Source of the DNA: UMGS1889 sp900556055
Lineage (GTDB): Bacteria > Bacillota > Clostridia > Oscillospirales > Ruminococcaceae
Assembly (NCBI GenBank): GCA_902463265.1
Contig: CABQEV010000003.1
Location: 134,313-198,312 of the forward strand
Length of the DNA: 64,000 bases
Direction: 5' to 3'
Shown piece by piece: positions 49,722 through 59,520 of this stretch. Under the pieces are notes generated by a model, which was not told the origin of the DNA, searched no databases, and saw only the letters and a list, made by a program, of their open reading frames with translations. The translations under genes were made by a program, and so were the position numbers. The number at the start of each line of letters is the position of its first letter. Within the stretch, counting starts at the first letter, position 1.

Positions 49722-50009
49722 ATGGCAGGAGCAGTAAAAAAAATACCTATGAGAATGTGTCTCGGCTGCAATGAGATGAAGCCTAAGAGGGAGCTTATCA
49801 GAGTTGTGAAAACTCCCGAGGGCGATGTTCTGCTTGACCTGACAGGCAAGAAATCAGGCAGGGGAGCATACATCTGCAAATCCGTTGAATGTATGAAAAA
49901 AGCCAGAAAATCCAGAAGATTTGAAAAGGCGTTTTCAATGCAGATAGATGATGAAGTCTACCGCAGGATGGAAGAGCAGCTGGAAGAAAGCGGTGACGGT
50001 GATGAGTGA
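49722..50009 (+). CDS. ylxR: YlxR RNA-binding protein (DUF448)
   Basis: 95 residues. Begins with PMRMCLGCNEMKPKRELIRV, the conserved opening of the YlxR family, then GRGAYICKS. Basic, fits its reported nucleic-acid-binding role. Overlaps ylxQ. Confidence 0.93.
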   Translation: MAGAVKKIPMRMCLGCNEMKPKRELIRVVKTPEGDVLLDLTGKKSGRGAYICKSVECMKKARKSRRFEKAFSMQIDDEVYRRMEEQLEESGDGDE

Positions 50010-50349
50010 GATAAATACCGAAAATCTCGAACACCGCACTAAGCTTATAAACATCATTACCGTCTGCCGCAAGGCGGGAAAGCTCGGCCTTGGATTTGAT
50101 GCAGCCTGCGAATCGGCTGAAAAGCACAAGGCAAAGCTCCTTTTCACAGCATCGGACGTATCTCCGAAAACCGAAAAGGAAGTAAGGTTTGCGGCGGAAA
50201 AATATAAAGTACCGTATATTAAGCTGTCCGTTTTAATGGACGATATGTATTTCGGACTCGGCAAGCGCATCGGAGTTGCTTCCGTATGCGACGACGGATT
50301 TGCAAAGCGAATCTCCGAGATCGAAAACGGCGGGCACACAAACAGCTAA
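50002..50349 (+). CDS. ylxQ: L7Ae-like ribosomal protein YlxQ
   Basis: About 115 residues of the L7Ae/L30e/S12e fold. KLINIITVCRKAGKLGLGFD is characteristic. The ATG is inside the ylxR 3' end and just before its stop. The upstream in-frame extension lies within ylxR and is not used. Confidence 0.9.
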   Translation: MSEINTENLEHRTKLINIITVCRKAGKLGLGFDAACESAEKHKAKLLFTASDVSPKTEKEVRFAAEKYKVPYIKLSVLMDDMYFGLGKRIGVASVCDDGFAKRISEIENGGHTNS

Positions 50350-50368
50350 ATGGAGGGTAATACAGCCT

Positions 50369-52933
50369 ATGAATACAAAGACTAAGTTAAATGAAGCAGC
50401 TAAGGATCTTGGCGTTTCAAATCAGGAACTGATCGATCTGATCGAAAAGGAAATGAAGGTCGTTAAGAAGCCTACTGCTGTTATGACAACAGAGGAAATG
50501 ACATTCGTTCTCGAATACTATTCACAGAAAAATCAGGTGAAGGATTTCAACTCCTATTTTGATTCCAGAAATCAGCCGAAGCAGGAGAAAAAGCCTGAGC
50601 CTAAGAAGGCAGATAAGAAGCCTGCTCCCAAGAAGGATAACGTCCGCAGGGACAGCAAGCCCGCTGACAATAAGCCTGCTCAGCAGCCTGCACAGCAGAA
50701 GCCTGCCGCTAAGGAGCAGAAGCCCCAGACTCAGGATAACAGAAAAAATCCTGTACAGAATAATAAGGCAGCTGAACAGAAGTCTGCTCAGCAGTCACAG
50801 GTGCAGAAGTTTAATCAGCAGATCAACAAATCTCAGGAGCAGAAGAACAAGCAGCCTGTTCACGACAAGAACAAGCAGCCTGAGAAGAAGGAACAGCAGC
50901 CCCAGAAGCAGAAGCTTAATATCAATGCTGCTGCATCATCGGCTCCCGTTCAGGTAACAAGAACCGTCGATACAAGAGGAAGCTATGTTGAGCTTGACAA
51001 GTATAACGAAAAGTATGACAACATCGCTACTACTCAGTCAGGCGGCGGAAGAAACAAGGATAACTATTCCAAGAAGCAGAAGATCACACAGAAATCTGCT
51101 CAGAGAAACAAGCAGCAGTATTCCAACAAGCGTGAAACTGAGGCTGAGAAGCTCAAGCGTCTTGAACTTGAGCGTGCAAGAAAGCAGCAGCTCAAAGTTC
51201 TCATCCCCGATGAGATCGTTGTTTCCGAGCTTGCTTCCCGTCTGAAGGTAACTGCAACAGAAGTTATCAAGCAGCTGATGAAGCTCGGTGAGATGTGCAC
51301 TATAAACCAGACGATCGACTTTGATACAGCATCTCTCGTTGCCGAAGAGCTTGGCGCAAAGGTTGAGAAGGAAGTTATCGTTACTATCGAGGAGCGTCTT
51401 ATCGATGATTCCGATGATGACGGCGCAGGCGTTGAAAGAGCTCCTGTTGTCGTTGTTATGGGACACGTTGACCATGGTAAGACATCTCTGCTCGATAAGA
51501 TCCGTCATGCGAATGTTACTGCATCCGAGGCAGGCGGTATCACTCAGCACATCGGTGCTTACAGAGTAAACTGCAAGGGCAAGGAGATCACATTCCTCGA
51601 TACTCCGGGACATGAGGCATTCACGGCAATGAGAGCAAGAGGTGCTTCCGTAACGGATATCGCGATCCTCGTTGTTGCCGCAGACGATGGTATCATGCCG
51701 CAGACGGTTGAGGCTATCAACCATGCAAAGGCAGCAAATGTTCAGATCATCGTTGCTATCAATAAGATAGACAAGGAAGGCGCAAATCCCGACAGAGTTA
51801 AGCAGGAGCTTACCGAACACGGACTCGTTATCGAGGAATGGGGCGGCGATGTTATCTGCGTTCCTGTTTCCGCTAAGACCGGCGAGGGTATCGAAGAGCT
51901 GCTTGAAAACGTACTTCTCGTTGCAGAGGTTCAGGAGCTTAAGGCTAACCCGAACAGACTTGCAAAGGGTACTGTCATCGAGGCAAGACTTGACAAGGGA
52001 AGAGGTCCTGTCGCAACACTTCTCGTTCAGAACGGTACACTTAAAACAGGCGATATAATCATCGCAGGAACAGCCGTAGGACGTGTAAGAGTCATGACAA
52101 ACGACAAGGGACAGACCGTTAAGACAGCAGGCCCTTCATATCCTGTTGAGATCACGGGACTTGCTGAAGTTCCCGCAGCAGGCGACACATTCAATGCTGT
52201 TGAAGATGAGCGTCTTGCAAGAGAGCTGGTCGAGCAGAGAAAGCACGAAGCAAAGCAGGAGCAGTTCAGCCAGTATCAGAAGGTAACTCTCGACAATCTG
52301 TTCTCTCAGATCGAACAGGGCGAGATCAAGGAGCTGCCTATCATTGTAAAGGCGGACGTTCAGGGTTCCGTAGAAGCTGTAAAGCAGTCGCTTGAAAAGC
52401 TCTCGAACGATGAAGTAAGAGTAAAGGTCATCCACGGTGCAGTCGGTGCTGTATCCGAGGGCGATGTTATGCTTGCCAATGCGTCCAACGCTATCATCGT
52501 CGGATTTAACGTAAGACCTGATCCCGTTGCTGCTGATTCTGCTGAAAAGGACGGCGTTGAGATCAGACTTTACAGGATCATTTACGATGCTATCGAAGAG
52601 ATCGGCACAGCTATGAAGGGCATGCTCGCACCTAAGTACAGAGAAAATCTTCTCGGACGCTGCGAGGTGCGCCAGGTTTACAAGATATCCAATGTCGGAA
52701 ATGTTGCGGGCGCTTATGTTCTCAGCGGAAAGGTCACAAGAAATGCGGAGATCCGTGTTGTGCGTGACGGTATTGTTATCGCTGAGGATAAAATGTCCAG
52801 CCTGAAGCGTTTCAAGGACGATGCCAAGGAGGTCGCAGCTAACTTTGAATGCGGCATCACACTTGAAAAGTTCAACGATATCAAGGAAGGCGACATTTTC
52901 GAGGCATTCGTTATGGAGGAATACAGAGACTGA
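50369..52933 (+). CDS. infB: Translation initiation factor IF-2
   Basis: GTPase delivering fMet-tRNA to the 30S subunit; 854 residues. N-terminal 60 residues IF2N-type, then a Gln/Lys/Pro-rich low-complexity stretch (about 60-240). G1 GHVDHGKTS near residue 365, DTPGHEAF and NKID follow; then domains II to IV. GGAGGG is 11 nt before the ATG; upstream in-frame codons overlap ylxQ. Confidence 0.97.
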   Translation: MNTKTKLNEAAKDLGVSNQELIDLIEKEMKVVKKPTAVMTTEEMTFVLEYYSQKNQVKDFNSYFDSRNQPKQEKKPEPKKADKKPAPKKDNVRRDSKPADNKPAQQPAQQKPAAKEQKPQTQDNRKNPVQNNKAAEQKSAQQSQVQKFNQQINKSQEQKNKQPVHDKNKQPEKKEQQPQKQKLNINAAASSAPVQVTRTVDTRGSYVELDKYNEKYDNIATTQSGGGRNKDNYSKKQKITQKSAQRNKQQYSNKRETEAEKLKRLELERARKQQLKVLIPDEIVVSELASRLKVTATEVIKQLMKLGEMCTINQTIDFDTASLVAEELGAKVEKEVIVTIEERLIDDSDDDGAGVERAPVVVVMGHVDHGKTSLLDKIRHANVTASEAGGITQHIGAYRVNCKGKEITFLDTPGHEAFTAMRARGASVTDIAILVVAADDGIMPQTVEAINHAKAANVQIIVAINKIDKEGANPDRVKQELTEHGLVIEEWGGDVICVPVSAKTGEGIEELLENVLLVAEVQELKANPNRLAKGTVIEARLDKGRGPVATLLVQNGTLKTGDIIIAGTAVGRVRVMTNDKGQTVKTAGPSYPVEITGLAEVPAAGDTFNAVEDERLARELVEQRKHEAKQEQFSQYQKVTLDNLFSQIEQGEIKELPIIVKADVQGSVEAVKQSLEKLSNDEVRVKVIHGAVGAVSEGDVMLANASNAIIVGFNVRPDPVAADSAEKDGVEIRLYRIIYDAIEEIGTAMKGMLAPKYRENLLGRCEVRQVYKISNVGNVAGAYVLSGKVTRNAEIRVVRDGIVIAEDKMSSLKRFKDDAKEVAANFECGITLEKFNDIKEGDIFEAFVMEEYRD

Positions 52934-52968
52934 CGGTCTGATCCGCAGTCATTATAAGGAGGCTGTCT

Positions 52969-53331
52969 ATGGCTAATTTCAAAAACGGCAGATTATCCGA
53001 AGATATAAAGCGTGAAATATCCGCTATGATACGCGAGGAGATAAAGGACCCGAGAGTAAGTTCGGGACTTATCTCCATCGTGAGGACTGAGCTTTCGGGC
53101 GATAATTCACACTGCAAGGTATATGTTTCCTCGCTGGAGGGAATGGACAGCGCAAAGACCGCTGTTAAGGGACTGGAAAGTGCATCGGGCTTTATCCGCA
53201 GGGAGATAGGCAACCGTCTGCACATCAGAAAGTGCCCTGAACTCAGATTTATTGCGGATAATTCTATCGAACATTCCGCTGAGATCTCGAAGATGATAAG
53301 CGACGCACTCGGCGGATCATCTGAGAAATAA
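52969..53331 (+). CDS. rbfA: Ribosome-binding factor A
   Basis: 120 residues; late 30S assembly. The opening RLSEDIKREISAMIREEIKD, then DPRVSSGLISIVRTELSGD and the KH-type HIRKCPELRFIADNSI are standard. AAGGAGG before the ATG. Confidence 0.95.
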   Translation: MANFKNGRLSEDIKREISAMIREEIKDPRVSSGLISIVRTELSGDNSHCKVYVSSLEGMDSAKTAVKGLESASGFIRREIGNRLHIRKCPELRFIADNSIEHSAEISKMISDALGGSSEK

Positions 53332-53349
53332 TACGTTCATCTGCAATTT

Positions 53350-53378
53350 CCGCAGCGCACGGACGATCGGCGCTGCGG
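53350..53378 (+). repeat. Perfect 9-bp hairpin between rbfA and nrnA
   Basis: CCGCAGCGC (53350-53358) and GCGCTGCGG (53370-53378), no T-run. Possibly an RNA processing or stability element. Confidence 0.5.
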
Positions 53379-53396
53379 CCGCAAGGGGGGGATCCT

Positions 53397-54368
53397 TTGA
53401 AAAATATTGATTATGATGAAGCGATAAAATACCTGTATTCCCATGATAATTATCATATTCTTACTCATCAGAGCCCTGACGGCGATACGCTGGGTTCGGC
53501 ATTTGCGCTCTGTGCCGTGCTGAGAAAACTGGGAAAAAAGGCGAATGTTCTGTGCAGCGACGAATTCCCGCACAGATATGATCTTATGTATGAGGGATAT
53601 CAGCCGATGAAGTTTATGCCCGAAACGATAGTCGCAGTCGATGTTGCTGACAGCAAGCTGCTCGGAAGAGGGCTTAACCATTATGCGGATTTCGTAAATC
53701 TCTGCATCGACCATCATATCTCGAACACCTTCTATGCCGAGATGACGCTTGTAAATCCAAATGCGTCGGCGGCGTGCGAGGTCATTTACGAGATATTCGA
53801 CAAGATGGGCATTGAGCTTGACACGTACATCGCTGCGTGCCTTTACACGGGCATCGCGACCGATACCGGCTGCTTCAAATATGAGAACACAACTCCGAGG
53901 TGCCATGTTATCGCATCGGAGCTTATGTCCAGATATTCGATCCCTTATGCTATCATCAACAGAAAAATGTTTGATGTAAAGAGCAAGACCAGATTAAAAA
54001 TTGAACAGTATGTCCTGTCAAATATGGAATTTTATCTTGACGACCGCTGCACGATGATCACGATCACAAATGAAATGACGGAGGATTTCGGCATTGAGAT
54101 GGCTGAATTCGAGGGGCTTGCGTCCCTTACCATTGAGCTTGAAAATGTTGAGGTCGGCGTTACGATCAAGCAGAAGGCGGAGAATGTCTATAAGATCTCC
54201 ATGCGTTCCGCAACGACTGTCGATGTTTCCGAGCTGTGCAAGCAGCTGGGCGGCGGAGGTCATGTCAAGGCTGCGGGCTGTCAGCTGACGGGAACACTTG
54301 AGGAGGTTAAACGACGTATTCTGACGGTTGTTGCAGGAGCGCTCGGATATGATTTATGGCTGGTATAA
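53397..54368 (+). CDS. nrnA: Bifunctional oligoribonuclease/pAp phosphatase NrnA (DHH family)
   Basis: Degrades nanoRNA and pAp; 323 residues. DHH domain with HQSPDGDTLGSAFAL, VDVADSKLLG, IDHHISN and the DHHA1 GGGGHVKAAGCQL. TTG start with a strong GGGGGG site; no in-frame ATG until deep in the protein. It overlaps truB by 13 nt. Confidence 0.93.
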   Translation: MKNIDYDEAIKYLYSHDNYHILTHQSPDGDTLGSAFALCAVLRKLGKKANVLCSDEFPHRYDLMYEGYQPMKFMPETIVAVDVADSKLLGRGLNHYADFVNLCIDHHISNTFYAEMTLVNPNASAACEVIYEIFDKMGIELDTYIAACLYTGIATDTGCFKYENTTPRCHVIASELMSRYSIPYAIINRKMFDVKSKTRLKIEQYVLSNMEFYLDDRCTMITITNEMTEDFGIEMAEFEGLASLTIELENVEVGVTIKQKAENVYKISMRSATTVDVSELCKQLGGGGHVKAAGCQLTGTLEEVKRRILTVVAGALGYDLWLV

Positions 54369-55246
54369 TCTGCATTAACAAGCCGCAGGGCTTTACGTCC
54401 TTCGACGTTGTTGCGAAACTCAGAGGAATACTGAAAATGCGGCGTATAGGACACGCAGGAACTCTTGATCCGATGGCGGAGGGTGTTCTTCCCGTGTTTA
54501 TCGGAAACGCTACAAAGGCGTGCGATATGCTGCCCGATCATGACAAGATATACCGTGCGGGATTTCGTCTCGGACAGGTAACGGATACACAGGATTCGAC
54601 TGGCAGAGTGCTTGCGGAATCCGACCACTCCGATGTTGACAGGGAAAAGCTTGAAAGCGTTCTTCCTGTGTTCAGAGGGAATATCATGCAGGTGCCGCCT
54701 ATGTACTCGGCTGTTTCCGTAAACGGTCAGCGGCTCTATGAGCTTGCAAGGCGGGGGATAGAGGTCGAGCGCAAGCCGCGTCCCATAACCGTTTATTCGC
54801 TTGATATAATTTCGTTTGATGAAGAAAGCGGAGAGGGATATCTCGAAATATCCTGCTCAAAGGGAACATATATAAGAACGCTTATAAACGACATAGGCGC
54901 TGAGCTGAGATGCGGTGCGATCATGACATCTCTTGTCAGGACGGCTGCCTGCGGATTTACCCTTGATGACTGCCACAGCTTCGAGGAGATCGAAAATGCT
55001 GTGAAAACAGGCAGGGGATTTTCCGATTTTGTTATACCGATAGAAAAAGTTTTCAGCTATCTGCCGAAGATAACGCTGAATGAACGCCAGACTGAAATGT
55101 ACAGAAACGGCGTAAGGATGGATGCTTCAAGGCTTTCCTGTCCTGCATCTGAGGGCGAACAGGCTGCGGTTTACAGCTGCGGCGGGGAATTTCTCGGGAT
55201 CGGCGTTGTTACGGATGGTCTGCTGCGTGTGCTTAAAAATTTCTGA
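54356..55246 (+). CDS. truB: tRNA pseudouridine-55 synthase
   Basis: 296 residues. GIICINKPQGFTSFDVVAKL and HAGTLDPMAEGVLPV (catalytic Asp), then YEIARRG-like YELARRGIEVERKP. The ATG is inside nrnA, with its ribosome site weak, so coupling is likely. Confidence 0.96.
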   Translation: MAGIICINKPQGFTSFDVVAKLRGILKMRRIGHAGTLDPMAEGVLPVFIGNATKACDMLPDHDKIYRAGFRLGQVTDTQDSTGRVLAESDHSDVDREKLESVLPVFRGNIMQVPPMYSAVSVNGQRLYELARRGIEVERKPRPITVYSLDIISFDEESGEGYLEISCSKGTYIRTLINDIGAELRCGAIMTSLVRTAACGFTLDDCHSFEEIENAVKTGRGFSDFVIPIEKVFSYLPKITLNERQTEMYRNGVRMDASRLSCPASEGEQAAVYSCGGEFLGIGVVTDGLLRVLKNF

Positions 55247-55266
55247 TACGATTGCGAGGTCTTTTC

Positions 55267-56160
55267 GTGAGCATTTTTACCGACAGAACTGCCGCTGCTA
55301 TGGGACTTTTCGACGGCGTTCACAGGGGACACCGTGCCGTTATCGGAGAAGCGGTGCGGCTGGCGGAAAAGCTGTCCGTGTCGCCTGCGGTATTTACATT
55401 TGAAACTTCGACTGTTTCATCAAAGGACGGTTCTGCGAACAGGATCGTTACCGACAGTCAGAAGCTTGAGCTTATCCGTTCGATGGGGGTAGAGCTTATC
55501 TATTCGCCGCCGTTTGATGAGCTTAAAGGTCTTTCTGCTGAGGATTTCGTGAAGAAAATACTTGTGGAACGCATGAACTGCGCTGCTGTCGTATGCGGAA
55601 GCGATTTTCGTTTCGGACGCGGAGCGGAGGGAAACTGTGCCGTTCTCAGGGAGCTTTGCGATAAATATTCAATATCACTCGATGTCGTTCCCGATGAAAA
55701 ATACGGCGGAGTACGCATTTCTTCATCGGAGATACGAAAGCTTATTGCTGATGGAAATATACATGAAGCAAACATGCTTCTCGGGTATGATTACTATATT
55801 AAGGAAACGGTCATCAGCGGTCATCAGCTGGGACGGACTATGGATTTTCCGACTATAAACCAGCTTATCCCCGATGGAATGGCTGTTCCGAAGCACGGCG
55901 TATATGCGTCTGAAACGGAGATAGACGGAACTGTCTTCCGTTCGGTAACGAACATCGGTGTGAAGCCGACTGTTGAGAAGCATTCGGCACTGCTTGCAGA
56001 AACGCACATAATAGATTATTCGGGAGATCTTTACGGCAGGGTGCTGAAGGTATCGCTGTTTGAATTCCTGCGTCCCGAGAAAAAATTTGCCGATGTGTCC
56101 GAGCTGTTTTCGCAGATAGCAAAGGATACGGAGCATTCAAGAACTATGAAAAAAATCTGA
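55267..56160 (+). CDS. ribF: Bifunctional riboflavin kinase/FAD synthetase
   Basis: 297 residues. FMN adenylyltransferase part: GLFDGVHRGHRAVI, SSEIRKLIADGNI; riboflavin kinase part: GRTMDFPTINQLI, KHGVYA and HIIDYSGDLYG. I use GTG at 55267 because GAGG lies 7 nt upstream; a TTG 5 codons earlier is weaker. Confidence 0.95.
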   Translation: MSIFTDRTAAAMGLFDGVHRGHRAVIGEAVRLAEKLSVSPAVFTFETSTVSSKDGSANRIVTDSQKLELIRSMGVELIYSPPFDELKGLSAEDFVKKILVERMNCAAVVCGSDFRFGRGAEGNCAVLRELCDKYSISLDVVPDEKYGGVRISSSEIRKLIADGNIHEANMLLGYDYYIKETVISGHQLGRTMDFPTINQLIPDGMAVPKHGVYASETEIDGTVFRSVTNIGVKPTVEKHSALLAETHIIDYSGDLYGRVLKVSLFEFLRPEKKFADVSELFSQIAKDTEHSRTMKKI

Positions 56161-56174
56161 AAGGACAGATAAAA

Positions 56175-57632
56175 ATGGAGAAAAAAGTAAGAACCAGATT
56201 TGCACCGAGCCCCACAGGCTATATGCATATCGGAAACCTGAGAACTGCGCTTTACACATATCTTATCGCTAAGCAGAATAACGGAACATTTATCCTCCGT
56301 ATCGAGGATACCGACCAGGAGCGTTATGTTGAGGGTGCTACCGATGTTATTTACAACACTCTCCGTCAGACAGGACTTATCTGGGACGAAGGACCCGATA
56401 TCGGCGGTCCCGTAGGTCCTTATATCCAGTCGCAGAGAATGGGCATTTTCAAGGATTATGCGATCCGGCTCGTTGAAAGCGGACACGCATACTACTGCTT
56501 CTGCACAAAGGAAAGAATTGAGGAAATGCACAAGATACAGCAGGTATCCGGTCAGCCGTCCATGTACGACAGACACTGCCGCAATCTCCCCAAGGAGGAG
56601 GTAGACAGACTGCTTGCCGAGGGCGTTCCTTACGTTATCCGACAGAAGATACCCACTGAGGGCACAACTACTTTCCATGACGAGCTTTACGGAGATATCA
56701 CTGTTGAGAATTCAACTCTCGACGATCAGATACTTATCAAGGCTGACGGAATGCCCACATATAACTTCGCAAATGTTGTTGACGACCATCTGATGGGAAT
56801 TACCCATGTCGTAAGAGGAAATGAGTATCTTTCTTCCGCACCTAAGTATAACCTTCTTTATGAGGCATTCGGCTGGGAGCCTCCTGTGTATATCCACGTT
56901 GAGCATATCATGAAGGACGCTCAGCACAAGCTTTCAAAGCGTGACGGAGATGCTTCATTCCAGGATCTCCTCGACAAGGGCTTCCTCGTTGAGGCTATCA
57001 TGAACTACATCGCTCTCCTCGGCTGGGCACCTAAGGGCGAGAATGAGATTTTCACTCTCGAGGAACTCAAAAAGGAATTCAGCATCAGCGGACTTTCCAA
57101 ATCTCCCGCTATATTCGATCCTCTGAAGCTCAAGGCTATCAATGCCGAGTATATCAGAAGAATGAGCTTTGAGGATTTCAAGAAGGCTGCTATGCCTTAT
57201 ATCCGTCAGACTGTTAAGAGGGAGGATGTTGATCTCGATGTCCTGATAAGAACTCTTCAGCCCAGAACAGAGGTATTTGTTGATATCACCGAGCAGGTAG
57301 ATTTCGTTGATGCTCTGCCTGAGTATGACAATTCTCTTTATGTCCACAAGAAGATGAAGACCAACGAGGAGACAGCTCTTTCCGCTCTGAATGAGATCCT
57401 TCCCGTACTTGAGGCTATCCCCGAGAACGAGTGGAACGAGGAGAAGATCCACGAAGAGCTGTTCAGGCTTATCGAAAAGCTCGGCGTAAAGAACGGCTGG
57501 CTGCTCTGGCCGCTCAGAGTTGCGGTATCCGGCAAGCAGTTCACACCCGGCGGCGGAATCGAGCTTTGCACAGTTATCGGCAAGGCTGACAGCATCGAGA
57601 GAATAAAGAAAGGTATTGCAAAACTCTCTTGA
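56175..57632 (+). CDS. gltX: Glutamyl-tRNA synthetase
   Basis: 485 residues, class I. TRFAPSPTGYMHIGNLRTAL (HIGN signature) and KLSKRDGDASF are both intact. The C-terminal anticodon-binding helices are present. It follows ribF by 14 nt, likely the last gene of the long operon. GluRS versus GlnRS/Gluq: length and motifs fit GluRS. Confidence 0.96.
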   Translation: MEKKVRTRFAPSPTGYMHIGNLRTALYTYLIAKQNNGTFILRIEDTDQERYVEGATDVIYNTLRQTGLIWDEGPDIGGPVGPYIQSQRMGIFKDYAIRLVESGHAYYCFCTKERIEEMHKIQQVSGQPSMYDRHCRNLPKEEVDRLLAEGVPYVIRQKIPTEGTTTFHDELYGDITVENSTLDDQILIKADGMPTYNFANVVDDHLMGITHVVRGNEYLSSAPKYNLLYEAFGWEPPVYIHVEHIMKDAQHKLSKRDGDASFQDLLDKGFLVEAIMNYIALLGWAPKGENEIFTLEELKKEFSISGLSKSPAIFDPLKLKAINAEYIRRMSFEDFKKAAMPYIRQTVKREDVDLDVLIRTLQPRTEVFVDITEQVDFVDALPEYDNSLYVHKKMKTNEETALSALNEILPVLEAIPENEWNEEKIHEELFRLIEKLGVKNGWLLWPLRVAVSGKQFTPGGGIELCTVIGKADSIERIKKGIAKLS

Positions 57633-57685
57633 TATTGTCACAATGCTGTCACATTGACGTGTTATCCTACTAAAGAACAAATACG

Positions 57686-57711
57686 GCGGCAGAGGCGTGT
57701 GTCTCTGCCGC
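57686..57711 (+). repeat. Perfect 9-bp hairpin upstream of the ABC locus
   Basis: GCGGCAGAG (57686-57694) and CTCTGCCGC (57703-57711), no T-run after it (TTATC). Just upstream, TGTCACA occurs twice at an 11-bp interval (57636, 57647). Confidence 0.5.
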
Positions 57712-57730
57712 TTATCGGGAGGATTGTTTA

Positions 57731-58798
57731 ATGATCGAAGTCAAAAATCTGACCAAGCATTATGGTCAGAAAAAGGCTGTCAACGATTTATCCTTTACCG
57801 TAAACGACGGAGAGATCCTCGGATTTCTCGGACCTAACGGCGCAGGAAAATCCACTACTATGAATATTCTTACGGGCTATATCTCCTCCACTGAGGGACA
57901 GGCTCTTATCAACGGAATTGATATCCTCGATGAGCCGACAAAGGCAAAGAAGGAAATAGGCTATCTGCCCGAACTTCCGCCGCTTTATCTCGATATGACC
58001 GTAAAGGAATATCTGAATTTTGTCTATGACCTGAAAAAGTGCAAGCTGCCGAGAAAAGCGCATCTTGAGGATATCTGCTCGCTTGTAAAGATCACAGATG
58101 TTTACGACAGAATAATCAAGAACCTTTCAAAGGGTTATAAGCAGCGTGTCGGAATGGCACAGGCACTTGTCGGAAATCCGCCTATACTTATCCTCGATGA
58201 GCCTACTGTCGGACTTGATCCTATGCAGATCATCGAGATAAGAACGCTTATAAAGAAGCTCGGAAAGAAGCACACCGTTATTCTTTCGTCACATATCCTG
58301 AGTGAGATACAGGCTACCTGCGACCGCATCATAATCATCGACCACGGTACGATAGTTGCGGACGATACCACAGAAAATCTCACAAAGAAGATCACAAACG
58401 ACAACAAGCTTATCGCAAGGATCGACGGTCCTCGTGAAGAGGTCGCAAAGATGATAAAGAGCATTCCCGGAGTTGTTTCCGTCCGTGATGACATGGAAAG
58501 AGAACCCGGCGTGTTTGAGTATGACATCGAAGTTGCAGACGAAAAGGATATCAGACGTGAGCTTTTCAAGCGTGTTGCTGCAAGAAACTGGTATATCCTC
58601 GGACTGAAAAATACCGAGCTTACTCTTGAGGACATCTTCCTGAAGGTCACAATGGGCGAGAAGGTCGTTCTGAAAAACGAGAAGAAATCGGAAAAGGCTG
58701 TTGAGAAGCTTGACAGCGAAACAAAGGACGCTTCCGAGGAAAAGACCGAGCCTTCCGAAGAGGAAAATGACGGTGATAAGAAGGAGGGTGAACAGTAA
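57731..58798 (+). CDS. ABC transporter ATPase, GldA-like
   Basis: 355 residues. Walker A GPNGAGKSTT at about residue 37, signature LSKGYKQRVGMAQAL, Walker B LILDEPTVGLDP. The last 35 residues are a Glu/Lys-rich tail. With the next three genes it matches the GldA-F-G/DUF4340 ABC system common in Clostridia, role unclear (in Bacteroidota it supports gliding). Confidence 0.9.
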   Translation: MIEVKNLTKHYGQKKAVNDLSFTVNDGEILGFLGPNGAGKSTTMNILTGYISSTEGQALINGIDILDEPTKAKKEIGYLPELPPLYLDMTVKEYLNFVYDLKKCKLPRKAHLEDICSLVKITDVYDRIIKNLSKGYKQRVGMAQALVGNPPILILDEPTVGLDPMQIIEIRTLIKKLGKKHTVILSSHILSEIQATCDRIIIIDHGTIVADDTTENLTKKITNDNKLIARIDGPREEVAKMIKSIPGVVSVRDDMEREPGVFEYDIEVADEKDIRRELFKRVAARNWYILGLKNTELTLEDIFLKVTMGEKVVLKNEKKSEKAVEKLDSETKDASEEKTEPSEEENDGDKKEGEQ

Positions 58799-59505
58799 TG
58801 GGCGCTATTTTCAGACGTGAGATGAAGGCGTACTTTACTTCGCCTATCGCATATATTTTCATCACTGTATTCTATATTTACACAGGATATTTCTTTGTAA
58901 TGGGAAATATCGCAGCTGCATCAACAAGCATGACAAACCTGTTCGCAACAGTGTTCACTATCATGATGTTCATGCTGCCTCTGCTGACGATGAGACTTTT
59001 TTCCGAGGAAAAGAAGCAGAAAACCGATCAGGGACTGCTGACAGCTCCCGTAAATCTCTTTGAGATAGTATTCGGAAAATTCCTTGCGGCTATGGTGGTT
59101 TTCCTTATCTCCATGGCTATCTATATCGTGTATGCGCTCGTTATTTACGGATATGCGGGAAGCTTTTCCGTTTCTACCTTTGTCGGCAATATGCTGGGAC
59201 TTATGCTCCTTGGCATGACATTTGTTTCATCGGGAATATTCGCTTCCGTGCTGACTGAAAATCAGATCGTTTCTGCGATCCTCGGATTTATCTTCAACAT
59301 GGCTATGTATATGATCGACGTTATCGCATCGAGCATAAACATAAACGGCGTAAAGACTGTTCTCCAGTCGCTTTCGTTCTATACGAGATACTACGAGTTC
59401 ACAACGGGAATTATCAATATAGGAAGCGTTGTATTCTTCCTTAGCGCAGCCTTTATCTTTAATTTCCTCACAGTCAGAGTGCTTGAAAAGCGCCGCTGGG
59501 GTTAA
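58798..59505 (+). CDS. ABC transporter permease, GldF-like (ABC-2 type)
   Basis: 235 residues, six hydrophobic segments. MGAIFRREMKAYFTSPIAYI is the typical start of this family, and RLFSEEKKQKTDQGLLTAPV is the conserved coupling region. Its ATG shares a base with the ATPase stop (TAATG). Confidence 0.9.
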   Translation: MGAIFRREMKAYFTSPIAYIFITVFYIYTGYFFVMGNIAAASTSMTNLFATVFTIMMFMLPLLTMRLFSEEKKQKTDQGLLTAPVNLFEIVFGKFLAAMVVFLISMAIYIVYALVIYGYAGSFSVSTFVGNMLGLMLLGMTFVSSGIFASVLTENQIVSAILGFIFNMAMYMIDVIASSININGVKTVLQSLSFYTRYYEFTTGIINIGSVVFFLSAAFIFNFLTVRVLEKRRWG

Positions 59506-59520
59506 TGGGAGGTAAGTGCA

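Noticed and set aside
50559..50957. Basic Arg/Ser-rich frame overlapping infB
   Set aside because: It is the out-of-frame reading of the Gln/Lys/Pro-rich low-complexity stretch of IF-2.
52929..53400. A small RNA between infB, rbfA and nrnA
   Set aside because: The 9-bp hairpin lacks promoter and T-run; it is better read as an intra-operon structure.
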